Shown: piece after piece, positions 1 through 10,000 of the stretch
Position numbering within the stretch: position 1 is the first letter of the stretch
Layout: each line of letters opens with the position of its first letter
The notes under the pieces: generated by a model
Database searches by the model: none
What the model was told of the DNA's origin: nothing
What the model saw: only the letters and a program-made list of their open reading frames with translations
Source: Candidatus Methylomirabilis lanthanidiphila
Lineage (GTDB): Bacteria > Methylomirabilota > Methylomirabilia > Methylomirabilales > Methylomirabilaceae
Assembly: GCA_902196205.1 (NCBI GenBank)
Contig: CABIKM010000055.1
Location: 1-64,000 of the forward strand
DNA length: 64,000 bases
Reading direction: 5' to 3'
Position numbers and translations under genes: made by a program

Positions 1-63
1 GGGGGAACGGGGGGATTTCGGGACCGGAGTAAGGGACTTTCCAACCAATACCTGGAAGACGCA

Positions 64-97
64 GGCGACCGCTCCTGCTGAATCCGGAGCGGTCGCC
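64..97 (-). terminator. 12-bp GC-rich hairpin after the secreted adhesin-like gene
   Basis: Bases 64-75 and 86-97 are perfect 12-bp inverted complements with a 10-nt loop, 20 nt past the stop of the minus-strand gene ending at 118. No T run follows on either strand, so it is at best a non-canonical terminator or an RNA 3'-end stabilising hairpin for the long upstream operon. Confidence 0.4.
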
Positions 98-117
98 CAC
101 TGTCGCCAGACGTATAA

Positions 118-3100
118 CTACGGCACGGCGAGGCTGTTGCTGGTCACGTAGGCCGAGCACGTGGACCCATTGCACGCACGCACCCGGTAACGGTACGTCC
201 CGGCCGACGACACGGTATTGAGGATGGTGTTGGTGTTGGCTGCGAAGGGCGAGCCGGTCACGGTGGAGTACGAACAGAAGCCAAAGGTCAGTCGGCACCG
301 CTGCACCTGGTAGCTCGTCTCATTGGTGGCGACGTCCGTCCAGCTTACCCTGACCTGGCGAGTCGCATTCAACACGGCCGTCACGCCCGTCGGCGCGCAA
401 ACGGCGCCGGAGCAGACGGGGTTCACGGTGATCGTGAAGGTTTGCGTCGCGCTGGTGTTCACGTTGGGCGCGACGCCGCTACCGCTATCCTGCAGTTGCA
501 CGCCAATCGTCGACGTGCCGCTGGTGCCGGACGGCGTATAGGTCAGCGTGCCGGTCGACGAGATCGCCGGCGGCGTCGTAAAGATCGCGGGGCTGCTGTT
601 GCTGACGATATTAAAGGTCAGCGTCTGGCCCGATTCATCCGTGGCCGTGCCGGGTCCGGGCATGATATTGGTCGCCCAGCCGTTCACGGTCTGCGCCCCC
701 GCGTTGACCGAGACTGTCTGGTTGCCGCCCTTCGTAAAGCTCGGGGCGTCATTGACGGCATTGACCGTAATGTCGACCGTGGCCGGAGCGGAGGGCCCCG
801 AGCCGTCGTTGACCGTGAAGGTAAAGCTATCCGGCCCGTTGTAGTTTAACGCCGGCGCGTAGGTAAGGTTCGGCGCCGTCCCGGAAAGGGTACCGTGGGT
901 TGGCCCTGTAGCCACCTGGTAGGTCAGAGTATCTCCGTCAAGGTCGGTGCCCGTCAGCGTAATACCGACGGACGTGTCCTCGTTGGTCGTCTTACTCTGC
1001 GGGTCCGCCGTCGGCGCCTGATTCACCATGGCGACCGACAGGGTGGCGCTGTTATTGCTTGTGCTGGACTCGGTCGCTCCCCCCCAGGTGGAGGGGTCAG
1101 GCGTCACCGAGGCCGTCAGGATATGGGGCTGCCCCGCAGGCGCCGTCGGCGTCCAGGTGAAGTCCACTGGGGTCGTCGGGCAGGTGCTCAACGGGATGGT
1201 GTAGTCTGGATAGGTCGTCGTATCCACGCAACCGGTCAGGGCTACGGGCTGTGACGTGACCTGGCTTACGGTTCCACCGGTGGTGTCTATGAGCGTCACC
1301 GTGAACGTTTCAGAGGCGTAGCCATTGTTCCTTACGGTGACCGTCACGGTCTGGGGAGTTCCAACCGTTGCAGGCAGCACCGACGGCGGGGTGATTGGCC
1401 GAACCTCCACGTCATGGAACACCGCTCTGACACGTATCTGTACCCTGGCCTGGCTGGTATAGCCGTGATCGTCGGTCGCCGTCAGGAAGATGTCGCTGCT
1501 GCCGCCGCCGCCGAAGCCGCCGCCGAAGCCGCCACTAACGGGGGCCGTCATATCGTAGGAAGTGATGAAGTCTGCCGGGTCGCCATCTTCGAAGGGGAAC
1601 GTCTGACCGGTGACGGTGACCTCTTCCTCTGCCGTCCAGGTACACGACGGTGGTAAGCTTGCCAAGAGGCTTTCCGGGTCGCTGCACTTGCCTTGGACGG
1701 GGATCGTCTCGAACCCGTCTCCGCCAACGTCAATCAGGGTCACTCGCGGAGTAGTAGACCCGGAGGGTATGGTGAACGGCGGAGCCCCGGAGGCGGACTG
1801 GATGGCGGCCGTCGGCGGCAGGTTGTGGCTCGCCCTGACCGCAACATCGGCGCAACCCGGCGCCGAAGAGAGGTTGTTGACGCACAGCCGGTAGAAGTAG
1901 TCGGTGTAATCGCTGCCGGTGGCGAGAGTCTGGGGGAGATTTGGTATCGCCGCAGGCGGCGTGAGAGAGCCGGACGCCACCGTGCTGTTGATGCCCCCGC
2001 CGAGGCCAGCGATCGAATACCACGCATACTCGGTCAGATCTCCGCAGAAGGTGTTGTAGGACGCGCTTCCGACCAGCGTCACGTCGACGTTTTCGTCTCC
2101 TTCCGCAGGAGTGGCCTCGTCGTCAAAGGCCACGTATCGGGTGTTGGCCGCATCGTACATCACCTGGCCCGGCGCCGTGGATTTGGTGGCGACGGAGGCC
2201 ACGGCGACCGGCGTCGAACCGGGTGCGCAGGTCCCGAGGTGGACCTCGGCGCCCCCGGAACTGCTGTCACCATTGTCCTGGTCCTCGGTGGAGGGGTTGG
2301 CGGTGCCGACGAGGAGGGCCGGTCCCGGGCCTACTCCGCCAGGCCCCGCGTTGGGCCAGTTCGGAACCGAGGCCAGCGTCCGCACGCCATAGTTGTTGCT
2401 GTTGCCCATGCCGTTGTTGTTGACGGTATTGGCGGCAGTGTTCCAGGTGACGCCGTCTTTGCTCTTCAGCAGGTCGAAGCCGCCGGGGTTGCTTTGGCTG
2501 CCCCCGCCCCCCGTGTGGAGCGTCCCGATGTACAGGAAATTTCCGGATGCGGACGGGTCGGTGGCGCCGTCGTTATGGACCGCCATACGCCAGATGTAGC
2601 CGAACGGCCCGCTGCTGTACCCGCCGGTGACAGGCGCCGTGCCGCCGCTCGGCCCCGTGCCGAACCCGGCCGCCATGTTGCCCAGCGGGAAGCACGCATC
2701 CACCGTCCCGACCGACCCGCCAAAATTAAACTGGGTACGGTCGGTATTGACAGTCGTCTGGCAGTTGAAATTAGCGGCGATCGCAGAATCGGCATTCATC
2801 GCGTCCATCACGCTCTTTTGTCGCGGCGAGCCCACAATCAGGTCCCACGTCCCGTCTGTATTGATGCGGAACAGCTCGGCTCGGCTGTTCTGAAATACGG
2901 CGGCGTCGCTTGTCCCGATGTACAGTGCGTCGCCGCTGCCGCCGTTGTGGACCTGCATGGCCGAGACGCCCGCGCTGTCCGGCAGACCATCCGACGGGAT
3001 GGGTCGGCCGCCGCCCGCTGTGATGACCCGCTGCCAATTCAGACTGTTGGCAACGCAAAGGGTGCTGGAGCTGGTGGGGATGGGACACTCGGACGCCGGC

Positions 3101-4155
3101 AGCCTCCAGACCTGGACGCCGGTGGTGCGATTGCTGACCCCGATGTAGAGGTCGCCGTTGAAGACACCCATCTGGAACATGCCAAGGTTGTCGGGATCGC
3201 CTAGGGTCGGGTGCGTCTTGACATTGACGATCGTCTGCCAGGTGGATGAGGTGCTGGCCGGATTGCTGTTGCACAGCACCACCGGGTTGACGGGCAGGTC
3301 CTCATCCTCATAGGAGCCGGCCGGCGCGGCGCAGACCCGCCCCCGCCAGATGAGGATCGAGCGATAGCCCAGGTCAACGTTGGGTATATTACTGAGATTG
3401 TTTAACCCGGTGAGGGTCGTGATAGGAGCAATAGTGGCCAGTCCGTTGATGGAGGCCACATTGAAGGTGGTGCCGTTCGTCGAATGGAGGACGCGCCCGC
3501 CGAGGCCGAAGGCCGCGACCCACAGGCGCGGGGTCGCGTCGAGGGGTAAGTCTGTATTCGTGCTCACGGTCATGCCGCGGTAGCCGATATCGCGCGGCAT
3601 GTCCGCGGCCACGCCGAGGTTAGGAAATCCCTGGCACGCTGAAATAAAAAATGATCCCCCCGAAACGATACACGGCGACTGCAGCACCCGTGTCCATGAT
3701 CCCGTAGCCCCGCCCGGCCCGGCCGGAGTATACGCCCAGATCTCGGCTTTCTGGTCCGCGCCGGGCTCCGGGAATCCATCGCCGTTGGCATCCGACTGGG
3801 GGCACAACGGATCCTCGGAGTCGATCAGGAAACACCCGACATCCCGAACGGTTCCCACGTAATACTTACCGTTGAACCAGGCCGATGACCAGGTGTAGCT
3901 GTTCCGCTGGCGATTGATATACGTGTTCCACCCGTCCGGCTGGGGATTGAGGGCCGACGCGATGGCGTCCGTCGCGTTGTTCTGCGTATAGGTCCCGCCA
4001 TTGTTGATGGTTTCCCAGAACCCTCTCCGGGCGATCTCTGCGAAGTCCTCTTTGCCGTTGAGCCCGAAGTGCTTCGCGTCAACCTTCCCGACGAGGGCTA
4101 AGACGCCGAGAAAGGCCATACCAACGAGCAGCCATGGTCGGATTTTTAAAACCAT
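118..4155 (-). CDS. Large secreted protein with propeller-like repeats, cadherin-like and fibronectin III domains
   Basis: About 1345 residues. The start is placed at the ATG at 4155 because a purine-rich GGAGGGAAGG stretch sits just upstream and the product then opens with a textbook signal peptide (MVLKIRPWLLVGMAFLGVL, ending near VDA). The N-terminal half has recurring blocks of the LYIGTS/LYIGVS type resembling beta-propeller blades. It is followed by a Gly-rich linker (GFGGGFGGGG), an Ig-like segment, a cadherin-like/VCBS-type repeat near residues 1048-1135 (NEDT...DxDGDxLTY...NDGS...VNAVNDAP) and a fibronectin type III domain at the C terminus. Known members of such architectures are surface or extracellular proteins; the ligand cannot be told. 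It is the last gene of the megasynthase operon, 48 nt after the hydrolase gene, so it may be co-transcribed, although a separate role is equally possible. Confidence 0.75.
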   Translation of the reverse strand: MVLKIRPWLLVGMAFLGVLALVGKVDAKHFGLNGKEDFAEIARRGFWETINNGGTYTQNNATDAIASALNPQPDGWNTYINRQRNSYTWSSAWFNGKYYVGTVRDVGCFLIDSEDPLCPQSDANGDGFPEPGADQKAEIWAYTPAGPGGATGSWTRVLQSPCIVSGGSFFISACQGFPNLGVAADMPRDIGYRGMTVSTNTDLPLDATPRLWVAAFGLGGRVLHSTNGTTFNVASINGLATIAPITTLTGLNNLSNIPNVDLGYRSILIWRGRVCAAPAGSYEDEDLPVNPVVLCNSNPASTSSTWQTIVNVKTHPTLGDPDNLGMFQMGVFNGDLYIGVSNRTTGVQVWRLPASECPIPTSSSTLCVANSLNWQRVITAGGGRPIPSDGLPDSAGVSAMQVHNGGSGDALYIGTSDAAVFQNSRAELFRINTDGTWDLIVGSPRQKSVMDAMNADSAIAANFNCQTTVNTDRTQFNFGGSVGTVDACFPLGNMAAGFGTGPSGGTAPVTGGYSSGPFGYIWRMAVHNDGATDPSASGNFLYIGTLHTGGGGSQSNPGGFDLLKSKDGVTWNTAANTVNNNGMGNSNNYGVRTLASVPNWPNAGPGGVGPGPALLVGTANPSTEDQDNGDSSSGGAEVHLGTCAPGSTPVAVASVATKSTAPGQVMYDAANTRYVAFDDEATPAEGDENVDVTLVGSASYNTFCGDLTEYAWYSIAGLGGGINSTVASGSLTPPAAIPNLPQTLATGSDYTDYFYRLCVNNLSSAPGCADVAVRASHNLPPTAAIQSASGAPPFTIPSGSTTPRVTLIDVGGDGFETIPVQGKCSDPESLLASLPPSCTWTAEEEVTVTGQTFPFEDGDPADFITSYDMTAPVSGGFGGGFGGGGSSDIFLTATDDHGYTSQARVQIRVRAVFHDVEVRPITPPSVLPATVGTPQTVTVTVRNNGYASETFTVTLIDTTGGTVSQVTSQPVALTGCVDTTTYPDYTIPLSTCPTTPVDFTWTPTAPAGQPHILTASVTPDPSTWGGATESSTSNNSATLSVAMVNQAPTADPQSKTTNEDTSVGITLTGTDLDGDTLTYQVATGPTHGTLSGTAPNLTYAPALNYNGPDSFTFTVNDGSGPSAPATVDITVNAVNDAPSFTKGGNQTVSVNAGAQTVNGWATNIMPGPGTATDESGQTLTFNIVSNSSPAIFTTPPAISSTGTLTYTPSGTSGTSTIGVQLQDSGSGVAPNVNTSATQTFTITVNPVCSGAVCAPTGVTAVLNATRQVRVSWTDVATNETSYQVQRCRLTFGFCSYSTVTGSPFAANTNTILNTVSSAGTYRYRVRACNGSTCSAYVTSNSLAVP

Positions 4156-4203
4156 TATCCTTCCCTCCCTCGCGAGGACCTGGTCCTCAGCCAACAACCG
4201 GTC

Positions 4204-5124
4204 TCAGCGCGCCGGTTCGCTTGCGCATGAGCGCCCGCTCAGGTGACGCTCCGAATCAGCATCGTGAAGGGTGAATGAACCACCACACCCGTTCGATGCC
4301 CCGCTCAACTCTTTCAAAAACTTCCGCACATGCCGTACCAGCACCTTCGGTTTCGACAACGCGAAGAAATGCGCGGCCTTCTTTACAGTAGCCACCCGGC
4401 AATTCGGCATTGCCGCCTGCAGGCGCGGGGCGGTCTGAAGCCAGCGGGATGTCTCCCCGAAAATCACCAGGGTGGGCTGGCGGACCTCCGCGATTCGCTC
4501 CACTGTCAGGCCCGCGACCTCCTGCGCCTCGGTCAGGGCGGTGGTCGTGTCCAGCAGTCGCTGCAGCCGCCGGTTGGACCGCTCGGCGAGCTTGCGCAAT
4601 CCAAAGGGAAACAAACGGGGGGCGGACAGCGACTGTCTGGCGATATACACCAGGTCGGAGAATTTATCGTCCGGGATCGACAACCCCCGCTTTTTGAGCA
4701 GCGCCTGCGAATCGCGCAAATACGGCCATTGCGTCAGGTCGATGAACGGCTGCAGGGCCGCCAGGCCTGGGTCCGCCAGCACCAGACTCGCCACCCGGTC
4801 GGGATAGAGCGCGGCGGTGTGCAGGGCGATGGACGCGCCGAAGCTGTGACCGACGATATGGGCCTTTTTGATCCCAAGATTTTCCATGAGTGCGTCGAGA
4901 TCGGCCGCCATGTGCGCCGAGGTATAGCCGCTCGGCGTGGCCTCGCTATAGCCGTGTCCACGCAGATCGTAGGCGGTGACCCGGAACTCCTTGGCCAGCA
5001 ACGGCATGACCCCGATGTACCAGGCAGACAGGTCGCCCGTCACGCCGTGGATCAGGACCAGGTCCTGGCCCTGCCCCGCTTGCTGATAATGGATCTCGAT
5101 CCCGTTCGCGACGACTTTCGGCAC
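4204..5124 (-). CDS. Alpha/beta hydrolase, possible chain-releasing hydrolase
   Basis: 306 residues, GTG start preceded by AAGGGGGAG. The fold is recognisable from the oxyanion motif IHGVTG (residues 25-30), the strand YDLRGHG (52-58) and the nucleophile elbow GHSFG with Ser94. A late histidine in KKAAHFF is the likely catalytic His. Proteins of this family are esterases, lipases, epoxide hydrolases or thioesterases. It lies only 12 nt downstream of the phosphatase-superfamily gene in the megasynthase operon, and neither megasynthase carries a recognisable thioesterase domain, so a role in releasing the finished acyl chain is a reasonable inference. Substrate is unknown. Confidence 0.8.
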   Translation of the reverse strand: MPKVVANGIEIHYQQAGQGQDLVLIHGVTGDLSAWYIGVMPLLAKEFRVTAYDLRGHGYSEATPSGYTSAHMAADLDALMENLGIKKAHIVGHSFGASIALHTAALYPDRVASLVLADPGLAALQPFIDLTQWPYLRDSQALLKKRGLSIPDDKFSDLVYIARQSLSAPRLFPFGLRKLAERSNRRLQRLLDTTTALTEAQEVAGLTVERIAEVRQPTLVIFGETSRWLQTAPRLQAAMPNCRVATVKKAAHFFALSKPKVLVRHVRKFLKELSGASNGCGGSFTLHDADSERHLSGRSCASEPAR

Positions 5125-5136
5125 AATCTCCCCCTT

Positions 5137-6738
5137 TTAGTCCACGTACCCCAACGCCTTGAGTCTGGCCATCACCTCTTGCTCCCCCTCGCCCTCCACC
5201 GCCACGGATGGAAACGTCTCGGGGGGAATGGTCGGCCCGCCCATCATGATCGGATGCGTCGTCACGAACGCCGGCTTAAACAGACCCGGCGGCACTCGCC
5301 CCTCCAGATCCTCAGGAACCGGAATCCCCAGAGCATAGAGAAGGATCGGAGTCGCGTCAAGCACCGAAATCTGCGGGAGGCTCGCGCCGTTCGCGACCGC
5401 CGGTCCGCGGGCCAGGAAGATCCCCTCTGGCCGGTGGCTTCCGATGGTTTCGGCTCTGCGGTGAAGCGCCGTATCCGATGGCACCGTGGACGGCGCCCCG
5501 CCGTTCCGCAGCGCAAACGTCAAGTCGGGGGCGATGTCCGCCAGTGGGCCCGAAAACGCCTCCTCGCGCGTCCAGACCCTGGTCACCACCGGCTGTCCGG
5601 TTGCAGGGTCTGTGAATGCCCGCAGCGCGTCCGCCAGCCTTTGTCGAAACGGCAGGTAGTCGGCGGGCGGCACGCCCTCCTCTCCCCTGGTGCCGGCCAC
5701 GCAGATGTGGATGCCGTAGCTGCTGGGCGTCCTGGCGTAGGCGGTCGTCCCGCTCCAGTCGATCAGCCGGTCCATCGACCCGATCATCCCGAGATTCAGC
5801 CCCAGCGCGCCGGCCGCCTGCTCGTTGGGCGCCCCGTTGCCCGCCCATTTCAGGTAGCCGTTCTGATGGAGCCAACTGTTGACGTAAAAGATGTTGTCCG
5901 AGGGTCCGAAGCCGTGATCGGAGACGAAAAAAACGTTCGCGTCCTCGCCGGCCAACGTGACGGCCTCGGCGATGATCCCGTCGAGCTGCCGGAAGTAGTC
6001 GAGGCAGAGTCGGCGAAGGCCCTCGTCACGCGGCGACAGCCGCTCAGCCCGGCAGGCGGGGTCGAGCAGCCGCCAGAAGAGGTGCTGGAGTTTGTCGACC
6101 CCGTCGAACACGATCGCCGTCAGATGACTCGGCTCCGTCCGCATCAGCCAGGTCAGGATCTCGAACCACTGCCGCTCCCGCCGGATGTGAAACCTCGCCC
6201 ACTCCTCCTGCTCCTCCTGGGCGCACCCTTCCACCGCCTTCTGCTCCAGGTCGATGTTCATCGCCAGCTCCTTGGCGAGGAATCCGGGGAGGCCCTTCAG
6301 GCGGTCGTACAGGCCGGCGGGGTAGCAGTAGTGTCGGAGGTACCGCCACAGCACCCAGCCCGGCACCACGTGTCCCGCGATCGGCCGCGGCGGGGCCATG
6401 AGCGGGAAGTTCAGCGTCGTGGAGGTCAGCCTATGACGGCTGGCCATCGACCAGACGGTCTCACACTGGACGTGCGAAGAGTTCGCAAACCGGACATAGC
6501 GGGTATCGGGCGACTCGTAGGTGAAGAAATCGACGATACCGTGGTTCCCCGGGCTGCGCCCGGTCATAATGGAGGTCCACGCGGGCGGGGTGAGCGGCGG
6601 AACCACTGAGCGGAGTTCGGCCCGCGTCCCCGACTCGACGAATCGCTTGAGGAACGGCATGACCCCCTCCTCCATCAGCGGATCGAGGATCGAAAAGGTC
6701 GCCCCGTCAAGGCCGATCAGCAGGCAGCGGCCGCTCAT
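5137..6738 (-). CDS. Alkaline-phosphatase-superfamily hydrolase (type I phosphodiesterase/nucleotide pyrophosphatase-like)
   Basis: 533 residues from the ATG at 6738, which has GGAGG upstream; a GTG one codon earlier overlaps the stop of the carrier-protein gene, so the two genes are translationally coupled. Metal and nucleophile residues of the superfamily are visible: Asp11 in GLDGATF, Thr55 in PPAWTSIMTG, Asp212/Asp215/His219 in FDGVDKLQH, and Asp274-His275 in VSDHGFG. There is no clear signal peptide, so it is probably cytoplasmic or membrane-associated. Known relatives cleave phosphodiester or sulfate ester bonds. Its place inside the megasynthase operon suggests it transfers or removes a head group on the lipid product, which is inference. 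Confidence 0.85.
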   Translation of the reverse strand: MSGRCLLIGLDGATFSILDPLMEEGVMPFLKRFVESGTRAELRSVVPPLTPPAWTSIMTGRSPGNHGIVDFFTYESPDTRYVRFANSSHVQCETVWSMASRHRLTSTTLNFPLMAPPRPIAGHVVPGWVLWRYLRHYCYPAGLYDRLKGLPGFLAKELAMNIDLEQKAVEGCAQEEQEEWARFHIRRERQWFEILTWLMRTEPSHLTAIVFDGVDKLQHLFWRLLDPACRAERLSPRDEGLRRLCLDYFRQLDGIIAEAVTLAGEDANVFFVSDHGFGPSDNIFYVNSWLHQNGYLKWAGNGAPNEQAAGALGLNLGMIGSMDRLIDWSGTTAYARTPSSYGIHICVAGTRGEEGVPPADYLPFRQRLADALRAFTDPATGQPVVTRVWTREEAFSGPLADIAPDLTFALRNGGAPSTVPSDTALHRRAETIGSHRPEGIFLARGPAVANGASLPQISVLDATPILLYALGIPVPEDLEGRVPPGLFKPAFVTTHPIMMGGPTIPPETFPSVAVEGEGEQEVMARLKALGYVD

Positions 6739-7046
6739 CACGCCCCCTCCACGCGCGCGTGAGGCGCATCATCATTCAGGTGGGGTCGAAGAAAATCGAT
6801 CAGCTCGCCGACATGCAGGTCCTTTGCATTGCGCTCGCCCAGACTCGCCAGGAACTCGGCGTACGGAAACCGCCGCCGGTAATGCGCCTCGATCGCCTCG
6901 CCGAGGACGACGGCGTCGATCGACTCAAATCCCAGGTCGGCAAAGAACCGTGTCTCCCGGGTGATCGTTTCCGAGTACTCCCAGTCTGTCAGGCCCTTAA
7001 TGACGCCGATCAGGTCGGCGAGAATCACGTCGTCGCTTACATGCAC
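6738..7046 (-). CDS. Free-standing acyl carrier protein
   Basis: 102 residues. The start is taken as the GTG at 7046 (MHVSDDVILADL...) because AAAGGGG lies 8 nt upstream and the preceding megasynthase gene ends 4 nt earlier. The motif FADLGFESIDAVVL is the phosphopantetheine attachment site of carrier proteins, with the serine in GFESID. Length and helical pattern fit a single ACP of about 80-100 residues. Its stop overlaps the start of the downstream phosphatase-like gene. Since the second megasynthase has no internal carrier domain, this small protein may serve as its partner in trans, or as the acceptor from which the product is released. Confidence 0.85.
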   Translation of the reverse strand: MHVSDDVILADLIGVIKGLTDWEYSETITRETRFFADLGFESIDAVVLGEAIEAHYRRRFPYAEFLASLGERNAKDLHVGELIDFLRPHLNDDAPHARVEGA

Positions 7047-7050
7047 AGCG

Positions 7051-10000
7051 TTAACCCCTTTCGCAGATAGTGCTCGCGACCGCCCAGTCGTCTTCGCGGG
7101 CGGTGTAGACGGCCAGCGGCGCCACGGCCAGCTCGGGATGCGCCCGCGCGAGCCCCTCGCCGAGCATGACCTCCACCCTGCCTGTTGCGCGATCCAGGCT
7201 GCAGACCCGCAATGAACGCGGGCCTTCCGCCAATCCTTTGCCCAGCGCCTTGGCCGCAGCCTCCTTGGCGCACCACAGCCGTGCGACCCATTCGTCCCGC
7301 GCCGGACCCGGGAACGCATCCAGGAGGACCCGCTCGTCCCGGCTGAAGGCGATCTCCTGGAACGCCTCGTCCCGGGGGCGGATCCGCTCGATGTCGATCC
7401 CCGGCCGCCCGCCTTCGGCGCACCATCCGGCGAGCGCGACCGCGCGCCCGTCGCTGTGAGCAATGGAGATCGACGGCATGATCGCCGACTCGTCGGAGCC
7501 CGCCAGCCGCGCGAACGGACGTCCGTCCGCATCCTGGCAAATTTCGATGTCCGCCGGAAAGACGGCCCTCCCGTCGCGTTCTTTCATAAGCTGCCGCACG
7601 GCATCCTTGGCGGCGGCCCGGCCGAAGAGCCATTCCGATCGCCGAATATCACGGCCTTTCAGATTCTGCCACTGTTGCCGCTCGGTGCGCGAAAGCAGGG
7701 TGTGTACCAGCGTGCGCATGGTCATGGCCCGGGTATGTTCCGGCGTGGGGTCCACCCGCCGGCAGACACACTGTCCGTCCTGCGGGAGCCCCTTGACCGG
7801 CGTCGCCCAGGGTAGACTGAGCAGATATCGTTTCGGGAGGCGACAGAAATCGTACAGCTCCTGCGACCAGAAAAATCGCCAGTCCTCCCAGCCCACCATC
7901 CGAACGATGATCTGTCCGTCCGGGTTGAAGAGGCTTATGGTGGCGCGGAGTTGAAACGGGGTCACTTGCTGGATCTCCGTCTCGCACCTCACCCGCTCCG
8001 ACACGGCAGGCGGCGGGCCATACAGCTCGAGCGCCGCCAGCCGGAGGGGAAACAAGACATACCCGCCGTCTAAATGTTCCACCGCCCAAGGGCCAATAGG
8101 TTGCGCGGCGGCGTCCAGCAGTACCGGATCCAGCAGCAGGGTCGGGATACCGCCGGATCGGAACAGATTCGTCCGCGGCAGAACCTGCAGATGCGCCAGG
8201 ATGCCGTTCTCCCCCACACTGTCGAGCGACGCGACCCCCTGAAAACACGGCCCGTGAAACATCCGCTTTTCCTCGTACAACTGCGTCGCCGTGAGGGGGC
8301 ACGGCCGCTCCGATCTGAGCGAGAGATGCGTAAGGACGGGCGGCTGCGGATAGGCGTCGGCAAAGGTGACGATCCCTTCGACCGTTGGCGTGCCTGTCGG
8401 CGCCTTGGCCTCCGGATCGCTGCCCAGATTCCAGATGCGGACCTCGACCTCTTCTCCGGTTGCGCGCGTCCGGGCTGCAATTTCAAGCGTGATGGGCGTG
8501 TCCACCTCGACCCACTGGCGGATTTCGATCTGCCGCAGTCCTGCCGGCATCTTGCCCGGCATCAGCAACGACGCCGCCTCCGCCATCATCTCCATGAACA
8601 TCGTAAACGGCATCACCGGCAGCGCCTCCAGCGTCATATCGACGTCGGACGCTTTGGACCCCTGGCACCCGAAGCAGTGATCCAGGAGAAACAGGTCCTC
8701 TTCCACATCGAGGCGTCTTCGGATCACCGCCTCCCTGCCCGGCGTCAGCGTGATGATCGTGCCGATAAAAGGCAGCGACGGCGTCGAGGGCTGATCCGCG
8801 ATCTCGGGCGCGGGACCTTCTTCCGGGCCGTCCAGAAATACCTCCATGATCTGCTGCTCCACCGTGAGGAAGCGCTCCATGGTCCGCAGGTGATCCTGCA
8901 TGACCGGCGAGGCCGTATCGGCGGCCGGCCAGGCCGGACCGACCTCGTATGGGACGGCGGCGATGCGCTCCGCCTGATCGAGCGGCGTCCCGACGGCGGC
9001 GAGGCTTTCCGCCTCTACCGGAGCATCCGGGAGACGCGCGCCTGCCTGTCCGGCGGGCGTCGATGTCCCGTTCGTCGCGGCGGCGGCGGATCGAGACCTC
9101 AGGGCCCCGGCGCGCTCTGGTGGAATCCGCATCGCAGGAAGATCCAGCGGCAGGACGACCGAGGAGGGCGGCCTCGCCGCCCGACCGGACGCCGGCGCCG
9201 GCCCATCCATTGCAATGCGCCGCGGCGACCGGCGCGCATACAGGTAGTCCAATCGCATCGGCACACCCTGAGCGGCCAGCACCCCGATCGCGTGGTTGAG
9301 CTGCGTGATGCTTGAACGCTGCGGCACGTCACAGCCGATCGCGAGGTGAGGCCGGCCCCGGAGGATATCGTCCACGAAGGCCGCGACGTTCCCCCTGGGT
9401 CCCACCTCCACAAAGATTCGCGCCCCGGCGCCATATAACGCCTTGATCGACCCGGTCAGCTCCACCGGACGGGACCACAGCTCGGCCATCTGCGCCTTGA
9501 TCTGCTCCGGCTCCCGGGAATAGGGCGCCATCGTCTGACAGGAATAGACCTCGATCTGAGGCGGAGAGAGCGACAGATTGTCGAGGAACTCCCGCAGCGG
9601 CTGCTCGGCGGCTGCAAACAGCGATGTATGATACGCCCGATTGAACGGCAACCGCTGGCAGACCACCCCCATCGTTCGCAACCGCTCCATCGCCGCTTCG
9701 ACGGTCTCTTCCCGTCCGGCGATGACGACCTGGTGCGGGCAGTTGTCCATGGCGATATGAAGCGGCTCACCGATCTGCCGGAGGAGGCCCGCCACCACCG
9801 CCCGATCGGTTCCCACCGCAGCCAGAGCCGCCGTCGGGACCTTGCCCTCCGCTTCCAGCCGGTCGGAGGTGTCGCACAGGGCGACGACACACTCGCGCAT
9901 GACCGCGTCGCCGCCAAGGACTCCGGCGGCGACCAGGGCCGAATACTCCCCGCTGCTGTGGCCGAGCAGGTAGTCCGGCTGTATCTCGAGGCGCCGCAGC

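Noticed and set aside
1693-3204. 503-codon plus-strand open frame opposite the secreted protein
   Set aside because: Arg/Gly/Val-rich antisense shadow; the minus strand has a signal peptide and recognisable domains.
4330-6609. 759-codon plus-strand open frame opposite the hydrolase and phosphatase-like genes
   Set aside because: No recognisable domain, Arg/Pro/His-rich composition typical of an antisense frame in G+C-rich DNA, and both minus-strand genes have clear catalytic motifs.
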